A DNA stretch of 64,000 nt from Streptomyces sp. NBC_01317 (GTDB lineage Bacteria; Actinomycetota; Actinomycetes; Streptomycetales; Streptomycetaceae). Below, one piece after another: positions 36,301-44,060 of the stretch (the stretch's first letter is position 1; every line of letters begins with the position of its first letter). Made by a program: the position numbers and the translations under genes. The stretch spans positions 4,013,501 through 4,077,500 of the forward strand of contig NZ_CP108393.1 of the NCBI RefSeq assembly GCF_035961655.1, given 5' to 3'. The notes beneath the pieces are model-generated. The model was not told where the DNA came from and did no database searches. It saw only the letters and a program-made list of their open reading frames with translations.

Positions 36301-37365
36301 GAGCAGGTGCAGGACGGTGACGCCCATCTCGCGCAGGCCGACGGCGTCGTCGGGCAGCGGCAGGTCGACGGCGTCCTCACCGTGCCCGTCGGTGACGACG
36401 AGCAGCCGGGACGTCATCGACAGGGCGTCCTTGCCGGACAGACCGCGGCGCACCTCGGCGGCGTACGAGGCCCGGCGGCGCAGCTCGGGGCCCAACTGGC
36501 GGGCGAGTTGGGGTGCGGAGGGGGCGATACGGCGGGCGGCGACGGGGCCGTCGAACTGCTCGGTGTCCAGCACGTGCGGCATCCACTTGGCCCACTCCCA
36601 GTCTGCGAGCCGGTCGCCGGGGGCGGCGATCGCGATCGCCACGTCGTCGGGGGCGTGCAGGGCGGCGGCCTGGACGAGCAGGGCGCGGGCGACGCGCAGG
36701 CAGTCCTCGCGGGGGCCGATCACACTCACGTTGCCGACGCGGTCGAGCGGTACGGTGAGCGGGAGTTCGGTGCCCGTGCGGAAGCGGGCCATCAGCGACG
36801 ACGCCTCGTTGAGCATGAAGCGGTCGGGCGGGGTGAGGACCGAAGAACCCTGCTGGGCGACCTTCAGATCACGTACGGGCATCTCGCCGGTGCCGACGCG
36901 CACGCGCAGGAAGTCGCCGTCGACCCTGCGCCGTTCCCACAGGCGGGCCGGGCCGCGCACGATGTCGTACAGCGCGTGCGGCGGCGGGTTCAGGACGTCG
37001 GCGCGCTCGCGCCGTTCGCGTTCCTCGGCGGAGAGTTCCTCGCGCAGGTCCTCCAAGTAGGCCAGGTAGGCCTCGCGTTGGGTACGGCGGGTGCGCTGGG
37101 CCTTGCCGCGCTGCGAGAAGAGGAGCGCGACGGTACCGATGACGGTGACAACGAGGATGAGCGCGCCGAGCGCGGCGAACTGGCTGTTCCGTACGACCGT
37201 CATCATCACGACGGACGACATGACACCGGCGACGGGCAGCAGCGACATCGCGATGTTGCCCGCCTTGCCCTCGGGGAGGTTGGGCGGGGCCTCGATGACG
37301 CGCGCCTCGGAGGCGGCCGGGGGGCGGGTGGTCCTGGCGGGGCGGTGGATCAGTCGCGTGCTCAT
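33346..37365 (-). CDS. eccC: Type VII secretion ATPase EccC
   Basis: The product is 1339 residues, the usual EccC length. Two membrane helices (about 40-85) and a stalk are followed by three FtsK/SpoIIIE ATPase domains with Walker A motifs GATGSGKSE (about 488), GGPQSGKTT (about 851) and GDSECGKTN (about 1137). Walker B strands are LALVLVDYKGG, EIVLVIDGFGAL and RIVVLVDDYDVL. It is the hexameric motor that recognises and pushes WXG100 substrates through the ESX pore. Start ATG 37365 lies 5 bases after the MinD-like gene stop, so the two are coupled. Confidence 0.96.
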   Translation of the reverse strand: MSTRLIHRPARTTRPPAASEARVIEAPPNLPEGKAGNIAMSLLPVAGVMSSVVMMTVVRNSQFAALGALILVVTVIGTVALLFSQRGKAQRTRRTQREAYLAYLEDLREELSAEERERRERADVLNPPPHALYDIVRGPARLWERRRVDGDFLRVRVGTGEMPVRDLKVAQQGSSVLTPPDRFMLNEASSLMARFRTGTELPLTVPLDRVGNVSVIGPREDCLRVARALLVQAAALHAPDDVAIAIAAPGDRLADWEWAKWMPHVLDTEQFDGPVAARRIAPSAPQLARQLGPELRRRASYAAEVRRGLSGKDALSMTSRLLVVTDGHGEDAVDLPLPDDAVGLREMGVTVLHLLDQRIQEPGHVGVRISVDGDQVVIEDLRAEEPVSAHGTVDEVSVPFAEGLARMLAPLRLSAESLVDAPLAGPVDFADLLGIDDVARLDLARLWAPRGERAFLRVPIGVSDSHEPVLLDLKESSELGMGPHGLCVGATGSGKSELLRTLVLALVATHPPEDLALVLVDYKGGATFAPFAELPHVAGVITNLENQAGLVERVHASLAGEVKRRQQVLKDAGNIADIGDYAALRAERRPELEPLPHLFVVIDEFGELLTAKPDFIDLFLSIGRIGRSIGVHLLLSSQRIEGGRLKGLDTYLSYRLGLRTFSADESRTVLDTTDAFHLPPLPGFGYLKVDTSHYERFKASYVSGAYRGPVRRAEDEDTGPLALEYEAFNTLAANEGSGRQEPSARRRETGPTEMGVIVGQLNDAAGPVRRIWLPPLPDALTLDQVAGPLDVGPRGMQLAYEQGDVDRPKGRNSRGRSPLRIPLGLLDDPTKQWQGRWYLDLTVAGGHAAVIGGPQSGKTTLLRTLVLALALTHTPQEVGVYGLDLVGGGLQALSGLPHVGGIAGRADRERAARTVEEVRNMLAAREDLFREHGIDSVEQLRTLHAAGRLPGLASAEIVLVIDGFGALRDDFEDLDDAVVDILKRGGGYGIHVVAGMLRWNDVRIATQSNFGTRVELRLNDPTDSSVDRKLAETLSPDEPGRVLTDAKLFAQVALPRTDGVADVADLGAVLERTARSVRATWSGDVAQPVRILPHVLEPHLLPGPVAEPRRVPIGLDQAALAPVLLDLFGHDQHLLVLGDSECGKTNLLKTVAAGLIERYGEDDLVFAVMDPRRSLRGAIPEEFNGGYAYNTKMCTGLSHGIATELAKRLPDDGARLEDLEPGSWGSGPRIVVLVDDYDVLTTAGQSPLAAFLPYIPSAVDIGLHFVLTRRVAGASRGMYEPLVQGLRESGASAVLMAGDRSEGQLFPGVYARQQPAGRGVFIRRGQANRLIQTVYGAAD

Positions 37366-37370
37366 CGTGG

Positions 37371-38588
37371 TCAGTGGCGTTTCTGCGAGAGCTGGAAGAC
37401 CTCCGCGGCGAGGCGGGTGACGGCTTCCCTGGTCGGGTGCGCGAGCAGGTCGGTACGGATCGGGCCGCCGGCCGCCAAGTGCCGGTCGTACGGCAGGACT
37501 TGGACGCTCGCCCCGGTGGACCGGAGCTTCTGCGCGGCCTCCCCGAGGTCGAGCCCGGCGTGCGGGACGAGTTCGGTGAGCACGACGACCGTGCCGGCGA
37601 TCACCTGGCGGGGCAGCCCCCGCATCCACTGGAGCACCGCGTACGTACTGGTGATGCCCTCCAGCGTGGCGGGGGAGGCGAGGACGCGGGCCTGGGCGGC
37701 GGAGAGCGCGGCGCGCGCGACCTCGGCCGGCAGGGTCTCGCAGTCGACGACCGCGACACCGAAGTAGCGGCGCAGCGCGACCATCGTCCGCTCGTACGTG
37801 ACGGTGTCCAGCATCGCGCCGATCTGGCCCTGGCTGCCGGGCAACAGCCACGCGTTGTCCGGGAGTTGGACGAGATAGCCGGTGATGTCGAGCAGCGACA
37901 TCTGCGGCTCCACGATCTGCGCGACGTCGCCGGTGGTCCAGCGCAGCGATGTGGCGCCGAGCCGCAGCGGGAGCGAGCCGAGTGCCGGATCGGCCTCGAC
38001 CACGAGGACGGGGTCCTGGCGGTAGTGGGCGTACGTCGTGCCGAGCAGCGCGGCGACGGTCGACTTGCCCGCGCCGCCCCGGATGGAGGTGACGGCGATC
38101 TGCCGGCCGGTGGTCACGGGCTGCTGGAGTATCTCGGCGGCGCGGGTGGCGTCGGCGACCTCGCGGGCGACGGAGGAGGAGACGGCGCGGCGCGCGGCTC
38201 GTACGCCACGGGCGGCGAGGGACTCGCCGTGCCGCGGCTTGCGTACGGCGGCGGCGAGGCCGGGGTCCACGACGGGGCGGGAGTCGGGGGTGGGGCGGGG
38301 GCGGGTGGGCCGATCGGGGCGGGGGATCGGGGCGGTCGGTACGACCGGTGCGGCCTGTTGCGGGGGGCTTTCGAGCGCCTGAGCCTGGGCGGCCGGGACC
38401 GGTGGCGCCTGCGCTGGCGGCGCCGGTGCTGGTGACGCCGGTGCTGGTGACGCCGGTGCTGGTGACGCCTGCGGCTGCGACGCCTGCCCGTCGGGACTCT
38501 GTGCTCCCTGAGCCCCCTGCGTACGCTGCGAGGCACCGCCCCGCAGGTCGCGCAGTACGTCCCCCTGCCAGTTGTCCCTGTCCGCCAT
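37371..38588 (-). CDS. MinD/ParA-like ATPase of the ESX locus (EspI-like)
   Basis: The product is 405 residues. A disordered Ala/Pro/Gln N-terminus (about 20-100, with APASPAP repeats) precedes a MinD-type P-loop domain: Walker A SIRGGAGKST at about 166-175, VVEADPALG and VAVVDCETLP. Long Pro-rich leaders before a MinD fold are typical of EspI/SCO-type ESX ATPases, which regulate EccC activity or energy use. It lies between eccD and eccC. Confidence 0.88.
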   Translation of the reverse strand: MADRDNWQGDVLRDLRGGASQRTQGAQGAQSPDGQASQPQASPAPASPAPASPAPAPPAQAPPVPAAQAQALESPPQQAAPVVPTAPIPRPDRPTRPRPTPDSRPVVDPGLAAAVRKPRHGESLAARGVRAARRAVSSSVAREVADATRAAEILQQPVTTGRQIAVTSIRGGAGKSTVAALLGTTYAHYRQDPVLVVEADPALGSLPLRLGATSLRWTTGDVAQIVEPQMSLLDITGYLVQLPDNAWLLPGSQGQIGAMLDTVTYERTMVALRRYFGVAVVDCETLPAEVARAALSAAQARVLASPATLEGITSTYAVLQWMRGLPRQVIAGTVVVLTELVPHAGLDLGEAAQKLRSTGASVQVLPYDRHLAAGGPIRTDLLAHPTREAVTRLAAEVFQLSQKRH

Positions 38589-38631
38589 GTCCGTACGCCC
38601 TCCCTTTCCGCTTCCGCCCCGACGCTTCTGC

Positions 38632-38684
38632 GGTACCGAACCCGCCGTACCGAACGCCCCGGTACCGAACCCGCCGTACCGAAC
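38632..38684. repeat. Two 24-bp direct repeats between eccD and the EspI-like gene
   Basis: Identical 24-base copies at 38632-38655 and 38661-38684, each containing two GTACCGAAC elements, fill the 109-base gap upstream of the MinD-like gene. A regulatory role is possible but unproven. Confidence 0.7.
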
Positions 38685-38697
38685 TCGCTTGCCCCAC

Positions 38698-40053
38698 TCA
38701 GAACTTGTCGATCAGCTGTCCGTACACCCCGAACACCCCGATCGCGAGCGGGAACAGCCCCACCACCCCGATGGACTCGACCAGATCGGCCATGCGCCGC
38801 AGCCGGACCCGTACATGCTCCGGCGGCTGCACCGCCAGGACGAGGAGCGGCAGCACCGCCGCCGCGCACAGCAGCGCGAGTGGCCCCGCGCCCCCGGCGT
38901 GTTCCATCCACAGCATCACGAGACGTACGACGAGGACCGCGGCGGCGGCCAGCAGCGCCACGACCTCCGCGACCAGCGGAAAAGCCCGCGCCCTGGACAG
39001 CAGCACCACGGCGACGAGGGACGGCAGCGTCACGGTCCATACGGTCGGTTCGTCCGCCAGGGTGAGCAGCCAGCCCGCGCCGGCCGCCGACACCGCCGTG
39101 GCCGTCGTCGCGAGGGCGAGACCCCGGTGGGTGGCCGCGAGCGCGTTGCCCACCTGGTGGCGGCTGACGGAAACGCCGCCCGAGCGGCGGTCGTCGAGCG
39201 CCGTGAGCCCCGACGCCATCAACGCGAGGCGCGGCAGCAGGCCGAGCAGCACCACGGAGAAGACGGCCATGACCGCGCCGAGCCGCGCCGGGTTGTCCTG
39301 GGCGGCGGCGACGGCCTCCCACACCACGGTGATCGCGGCCGTCGCGGCGGCGCCGATGAGCCCGCCGCGGCCCAACGGCGAGAAGAGGCCGAGGAGTACG
39401 AGCGTCAGGGTCAGCGCGCCCGCGACGGCGGCGAGGCGCGCGGTGCCCGGCCAGTCGTACGCGTCGGCGGCGGTCCACGCGGTGAGGACGCCGAGCGCAC
39501 CGGAGGCGAGCAGGAGCGCGGTCGCGAGCCCCCGGTTGCCCTCCCCGATCCTGGCGGCGAGCGCGCCGGCCACCAGGAGGACCAGCGTGACGGCCACCAG
39601 GACCCCGGCCAGGGCGTCGAGCGCGAACTCACCCCGGGCGAGCAGCGCGGCGACCACGGCGAACGCGACGGTCGCCACCCCCGCGCTGGCCCGGCGCGCG
39701 GCGGGACGCCAGCGCCACGCCTGGAGGTCGAGGTCGTCGGCCACCTGGTCGGTGACGTCGTGCACGACCGGGGCGGGCGGCGCGGAGTGGGCCCGTACAA
39801 GCCGCAGGACCGCGCCGTCGGCTATGCCGGCCGACGCGAGCGTGCTGTCGTGCGGCAGCGCGGAACCGTCGGACGTGATCAACTGCCGGGTCATCGGACG
39901 CGATGCGGCCCGGTCGTCCAGCAACTGGAGTATGTCCGGCAGCAGTTGCCCGATGGGGGTGTCGGAGGGCAGGACGATGTCGGCCCGGCGCCGCTCACCG
40001 ACCAGGGTCACCCGGCTCAGTTGCGCCCGCGAAGTTGCCGCTGTGGTCACCAC
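38698..40053 (-). CDS. eccD: Type VII secretion integral membrane protein EccD
   Basis: The product is 451 residues. A YukD/ubiquitin-like domain (about 8-90, RVTLVGERRRADIVLPSDTPIGQLLPDIL) is followed by a linker and eleven membrane helices, matching EccD. It forms the membrane pore of the ESX machine. Start is GTG 40053 with a second GTG directly after it. Genes are ordered eccD, espI-like, eccC, DUF6177, substrates, all on the minus strand. Confidence 0.95.
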   Translation of the reverse strand: MVTTAATSRAQLSRVTLVGERRRADIVLPSDTPIGQLLPDILQLLDDRAASRPMTRQLITSDGSALPHDSTLASAGIADGAVLRLVRAHSAPPAPVVHDVTDQVADDLDLQAWRWRPAARRASAGVATVAFAVVAALLARGEFALDALAGVLVAVTLVLLVAGALAARIGEGNRGLATALLLASGALGVLTAWTAADAYDWPGTARLAAVAGALTLTLVLLGLFSPLGRGGLIGAAATAAITVVWEAVAAAQDNPARLGAVMAVFSVVLLGLLPRLALMASGLTALDDRRSGGVSVSRHQVGNALAATHRGLALATTATAVSAAGAGWLLTLADEPTVWTVTLPSLVAVVLLSRARAFPLVAEVVALLAAAAVLVVRLVMLWMEHAGGAGPLALLCAAAVLPLLVLAVQPPEHVRVRLRRMADLVESIGVVGLFPLAIGVFGVYGQLIDKF

Positions 40054-40204
40054 GTGCCGGAACCTATCATCGGGTTGTCGGGCGCTTTCGGGATATCAGG
40101 CACGTGAAAAACCGCCCCGTCGCGAGCAATTGACGGAGAGGTTCACGCCTTTCCGGGCACCACATTCCGCATACACTCCGCGCCCTCCCCCTTCTTCGGC
40201 ATCT

Positions 40205-40489
40205 CTACGGTGTGGCCGGATCGGCAGCCGGTCGGTCGTACCGCTGCTCCTGACCCTGTTGTTGCTTCTCCTGCTCGGCCTTCTGCTTCGCCAGGGTGGC
40301 CTGGAGGAAGGACCAGCCGACACACCCCGCGCACAGGACGGCCGCGATGGCGATGCCCGCGAAGACCTTCCCGAGCCGCTCGTCCGCCGTGCGGCGCACG
40401 CGTTGGGCGCCGAACAGCAGGGCGTCCCGCATCCTGCGCCGGCGTACCGCCACCGACTCCAGAAGCTGGCTGTCGTAGTCCCGTGCCAT
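40205..40489 (-). CDS. Small single-helix membrane protein beside eccD
   Basis: The product is 94 residues: MARDYDSQLLESVAVRRRRMRDALLFGAQRVRR is basic and cytosolic, then one helix (VFAGIAIAAVLCAGCVGWSFL) and a Gln/Lys-rich tail. ATG 40489 removes a Ser/Arg-rich upstream extension that is only the translation of tandem repeats. Similar one-helix proteins are common next to eccD in Streptomyces ESX loci; an accessory membrane role is inferred. Confidence 0.7.
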   Translation of the reverse strand: MARDYDSQLLESVAVRRRRMRDALLFGAQRVRRTADERLGKVFAGIAIAAVLCAGCVGWSFLQATLAKQKAEQEKQQQGQEQRYDRPAADPATP

Positions 40490-40506
40490 GCCGCGCCCCC
40501 GCCGCC

Positions 40507-40580
40507 CCTGTCGTTCGCCGTTCGTTCGCCGCTCGTCTGTCGCTAGTGCGTCGCTCGTCCGTCGCTCGTCGTGTCCGTCG
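40507..40580. repeat. Degenerate short tandem repeats
   Basis: About ten imperfect copies of a 7-10 base unit of GTCGCTCGTC/TCGTTCGCCG type lie just upstream of the small membrane gene. They resemble the cleaner heptamer array at 56731-56800. Confidence 0.6.
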
Positions 40581-40698
40581 AGCAACACCGAGAGTGGCTC
40601 CAGAGTTGCTCCGAGGCGCCATTCTGTTCGAGATCCGCCGCTTTGACGAGCCCGTTCCCGCCCGTTCCCGCGAGCCGTTGTCAGACCCCCGTGCCACG

Positions 40699-41247
40699 AT
40701 GACGGACATGAGCACTTCGTCCCCCACCCCAGCCGTGCCGGGCACCCCCCGCGCCATGCCCCCTCTGGACGCCGACGAGCGGACCTCGCTGGAGAGCTGG
40801 CTCGACTTCTACCGCACGACCCTGGCCCAGAAGTGCGACGGCCTGGACGAGCACCAACTCCGCGAGGCCTCCGCCGCGCCGTCGTCCCTCACGCTGCTGG
40901 GGCTGATCCAGCACGCGGCGGAGGTCGAGCGGAACTGGTTCCGGCGCGTGCTGGCCCAGGAGGACGCGCCGCCGATCTATGCCCCCGGCGCCGACATCGA
41001 CGCGACGGACGGCGGTTTCGACCTCACCGAGGACATCACCTTCGACAAGGCGCTGTCCGCCTGGCATGCGGAGATGGACCACGCGCGGAAGAACTGCGCG
41101 GACCGCGCACTGGACGACACCAGCCCTTTCATGGGCGGCCAGGTCACGCTGCGCTGGATCTACACCCACATGATCACGGAATACGCGCGCCACTGCGGCC
41201 ACGCCGATCTGGTACGTGAGCGTGTCGACGGCCGCACGGGCGTCTGA
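40699..41247 (+). CDS. DinB/DUF664 family protein
   Basis: The product is 182 residues. It is a four-helix DinB-type bundle with candidate metal ligands: an early helix containing LIQHAAEVERNWF and a late helix HMITEYARHCGHADLVRERVDG, the classic DUF664 ending. Such proteins are often mycothiol-dependent transferases. Two in-frame starts (40699, 40708) exist without a clear ribosome site; a leaderless or weakly initiated message is possible. It is convergent with the GPP34 gene. Confidence 0.88.
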   Translation: MTDMSTSSPTPAVPGTPRAMPPLDADERTSLESWLDFYRTTLAQKCDGLDEHQLREASAAPSSLTLLGLIQHAAEVERNWFRRVLAQEDAPPIYAPGADIDATDGGFDLTEDITFDKALSAWHAEMDHARKNCADRALDDTSPFMGGQVTLRWIYTHMITEYARHCGHADLVRERVDGRTGV

Positions 41248-41373
41248 GACGTCCGGGAGCCCCTGGACCGTGACGGATATTGCCGATCGCAACCACGGAC
41301 GGACAAGGGGCCGGACGAGGCCAGTACGGGAGGGAAGCCGACACCGACTCCAACCGCAACTCCAACTCCGCCG

Positions 41374-42000
41374 TCAGTATCCGCGCCGTACGTTGGTGAT
41401 GGCCGCGTCGTCCAGTTTGTGGGCGCGGCGTTCCGATTCCGCCGTCAGTTCGCTCAACGCGTCGTCGACGGCGGTCAGTACGGCCACCACCCCCTCGTCG
41501 GTCACGGCCGGGGAGTCCGTCGTCCGCTTGTCGCGGATGCCGACGGCCGTGGCGAGCGCGGCCAGGACCGGCTCGTCGGCCGTCCAGCGGTCGGCCGCCA
41601 GGCGGCGGGCGGGTGAGTCGACCAGGACGAGTTCGCTGGACCGGAACACCCCCCAGCGGCGATGGTGTTGGCGGACGAGCTGCCCATCCGCCTCCAACGC
41701 GGCCGTATACATGGCGGACAGGTTCCGGCCCCGGCGCCAGAGCCAGTTGCCCACGGACTCGTACGGCGCCTGCCGTACGAACGACGACAAGGCCTCGCCC
41801 GCCAGGGGATCGCTGGACACCCCGTCCGTCCCCGACCCGTCGGACGGGACGATGCGGTCCCCCTCCAGGGTGATCGCCCCCACCGCCAGGAGGTCGATCG
41901 CCTCGGCTCCCGCGAGGGCGAGCGACAGGGCGCCCCGCTCCACCGTACGGACGGACGTCATGTCCATCGCGACGATCAGCAGCTCCCGTGCTGTGCTCAT
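41374..42000 (-). CDS. GPP34 (Golgi phosphoprotein 3-like) family protein
   Basis: The product is 208 residues, all helical: TARELLIVAMDMTSVRTV..., LSLALAGAEAIDLLAVGAITLEGDRIV, then RRWGVFRSSELVLVDSPARRLAADR. This matches the GPP34 domain; eukaryotic members bind phosphoinositides, while Streptomyces paralogues are numerous and uncharacterised. GGAGGTGGCC places ATG 42000 correctly; the in-frame GTG at 42012 lies within that ribosome site. Confidence 0.85.
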   Translation of the reverse strand: MSTARELLIVAMDMTSVRTVERGALSLALAGAEAIDLLAVGAITLEGDRIVPSDGSGTDGVSSDPLAGEALSSFVRQAPYESVGNWLWRRGRNLSAMYTAALEADGQLVRQHHRRWGVFRSSELVLVDSPARRLAADRWTADEPVLAALATAVGIRDKRTTDSPAVTDEGVVAVLTAVDDALSELTAESERRAHKLDDAAITNVRRGY

Positions 42001-42681
42001 GGCCACCTCCACGCGTCACATAGGCACCCATCAGAGCAGGACCACGCCCGTCACGGCCGCCGCCGCGCCGAGCGGGAGCCACCCGACGACGAAGGCCAGG
42101 TCCCAGACGTCGGAGCGTCTGGGGGGCGGCGCGGAACCGGGCGGTGACGACCGTTCCCTCGCGTGTGGTGAAGGCGACGACCGCCGCGTAACTGGTCCGG
42201 GCGGACTCGCCGTCGTCGTGGTCCCTGGTGAGGACAGCCACGACCCGGCCGGAAACGGCCCCGGCGGCCTCCCGGCACAGTCAGTGCCGAAGTCGGGTGA
42301 CGGAGGTCACCGATCCCGCCCGCGGTGGCCGGTGCCGCCGTGATGATCGCGCCGGAGAGAGCGGAGAGGGTGAGAGCGAGCGCGGTCAGCGCGCGGCGGT
42401 CGGTCGTGGCTGCTCAACGACCCACCGCGACGGCCGTCACCCCCAGGTGCACGCCGGCCCCAGGAACTGCGGGCTCCCGGCTGCTACGGAACTGCCGGTC
42501 GTTCTCGACATGCCGGGCAGGGTCGCCGGCTCTGCCGCCCCGCCGAGCCGGAGCCCGCCGAGTGTGCTGCACTCAGCCTGCGGAAACAGGGCTTGGAAGC
42601 AGCTTCCCCTCTCGCGTCGGCAAGCGTCCTCGGAGCGCTGACTCAGAGTCGTACTGGCCACTTCTCGCCGGTCAGCGGACC
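42001..42681 (-). pseudogene. Decayed remnants: DUF3592-like membrane protein and a small secreted protein
   Basis: No intact gene lies in this 681-base stretch. On the minus strand, 42285-42135 reads REAAGAVSGRVVAVLTRDHDDG...TSYAAVVAFTTREGTVVTARF, and after a frame change 42120-42030 reads SDVWDLAFVVGWLPLGAAAA VTGVVLL then a stop, together like a DUF3592 protein without its first helix. Upstream, about 42405-42300 reads a signal-peptide-like TDRRALTALALTLSALSGAI ITAAPATAGGIGD with an in-frame TGA just before it and no start codon. 42420-42680 shows nothing recognisable. Confidence 0.5.
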
Positions 42682-43947
42682 TCAGGCGTTCCTCGGCGGC
42701 GCGGCCGGGCCCGTGCCCAGGGGCGTCTTCCCCTGCCCGGTGCGGTGGAGCCAGATGATGTCTCGGGTGAACGACCAGGTCAGCAGGGTCAGCGCGGCGA
42801 TCACCGCGACGAGTGCGGGGACGTACGGGAGGAGGCCTGACGCCGTCGTGAGGAGGATGACTCCTTGGAGCGCCGCGACCGTCTTGCGGGCCGTGCTCGG
42901 GGGGAGGGAGCCGTTCAGCCACGGCAGGAAGCGGGCCGCCGCGACGAAGCCGTACCTCATCACACCGATCAGCAGCACCCACGCGCCCAGCGACGTCGCG
43001 ACGAAGACGCTCAGCACGAGGATGAGGAACGCGTCGACCTCCATGTCGAAACGTGCCCCGAGCTTGGACGCCGTGCCGGTGCGGCGCGCGACCTGGCCGT
43101 CGACCGCGTCGAGGATCAGCGCCACCGTGGCGAGCGCGACCAGGGCCGTGAGGGGCGGCGGGCTCTCGTAGGAGTCGGCGACCAGCGCCGCGACTCCGCC
43201 GACGAGGGTCGCCCGTGCGAGGGTGACGCGGTTCGCCGGGCCGAAGGGGCGTGACCAGGACCGGCTCAGGGCGCGGGTGAGTACGGCCCAGGTGGCGATG
43301 GCGACCGCCGCCCCCGTCAGCCATCCGGCGGGGCCCAGCCCGATCGCCTCGCTGAGCAGCAGCAAAAGGAGCGCCTGCGCGGCGAGTCCGGCGGCCGTCT
43401 CGCGCCGTACCAGCTTGGCCTGGTGGGACAGCGACACGTGCGGAGCGTGCGACAGGCGCGACAGACGGGGAGTGCGCGGCGCGGTGGGCGCGTGCACCAC
43501 GCGCGGGGTACGCGGCGTGCGTGCCGCGCGAGGTATGCCCGGCGCACGACGCGCACGACGCGCACGCGGCGCGCGGGGGGCTCGCGGAGCGTGCGGAGCC
43601 CGGGACGTCACGGCCGTACCCGCCGTACCCCCCGCCCCCGCCGTACCCAAGGCCCTCGGTATCCCGAGCGTCCTGGCCGCCTCGGGGAGCCCCACCACCC
43701 TGGGCATCCCAGCGGCCCCCGGCAACCCGGCGGCCCTGGCGACCGCACCGGCCCCCGGCAACCCGGCGGCCCCGGCGACTCCGCCGGCCGCCGCGAGCCC
43801 CGCGACCCCTGAGGGGTCAGCAATCCCCGGAAGCCCAGGTAGCGCAGACAGACCAGGTAGCGCAGACAGACCGGGCAGACCAGGCGGACCAGCGACCCCA
43901 GGGAGCCCAGCGCGCTGGAGCGGTATGTGCGTGTTGTACATGTCCAC
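42682..43947 (-). CDS. CDP-alcohol phosphatidyltransferase with collagen-like N-terminal extension
   Basis: The product is 421 residues. The catalytic CDP-OH-P signature D-x2-D-G-x2-A-R-x8-G-x3-D-x3-D is complete at about 279-306 (DAVDGQVARR...GARFDMEVD), within about six helices (180-405). The enzyme displaces CMP from a CDP-alcohol to make a phosphodiester, usually a phospholipid head group. Residues 1-165 are unusual: Gly-Leu-Pro-Gly/Ala runs followed by an Arg/Ala/Pro-rich stretch. It is divergent from the MDR dehydrogenase at 44061. A later internal start near the first helix cannot be excluded. Confidence 0.88.
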   Translation of the reverse strand: MDMYNTHIPLQRAGLPGVAGPPGLPGLSALPGLSALPGLPGIADPSGVAGLAAAGGVAGAAGLPGAGAVARAAGLPGAAGMPRVVGLPEAARTLGIPRALGTAGAGGTAGTAVTSRAPHAPRAPRAPRARRARRAPGIPRAARTPRTPRVVHAPTAPRTPRLSRLSHAPHVSLSHQAKLVRRETAAGLAAQALLLLLLSEAIGLGPAGWLTGAAVAIATWAVLTRALSRSWSRPFGPANRVTLARATLVGGVAALVADSYESPPPLTALVALATVALILDAVDGQVARRTGTASKLGARFDMEVDAFLILVLSVFVATSLGAWVLLIGVMRYGFVAAARFLPWLNGSLPPSTARKTVAALQGVILLTTASGLLPYVPALVAVIAALTLLTWSFTRDIIWLHRTGQGKTPLGTGPAAPPRNA

Positions 43948-44060
43948 CGTTCACCCCGGCTGTGTGGCCGACTCGATGCGTGCCGCGTACGGTGATCGCG
44001 GCCTCGTAACCAGCACTACGCAAACCGCTCCCCGAGCGTTCAGGTCCAGGAGGACACCAC

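Noticed and set aside
35914..37767. 617-codon plus-strand frame
   Set aside because: Complement of eccC and the MinD-like gene, with low-complexity composition and no recognisable domain.
27219..40489. Whole ESX region as a mobile island
   Set aside because: No integrase, att-like direct repeats or flanking tRNA; only the toxin tip and immunity gene differ in composition.
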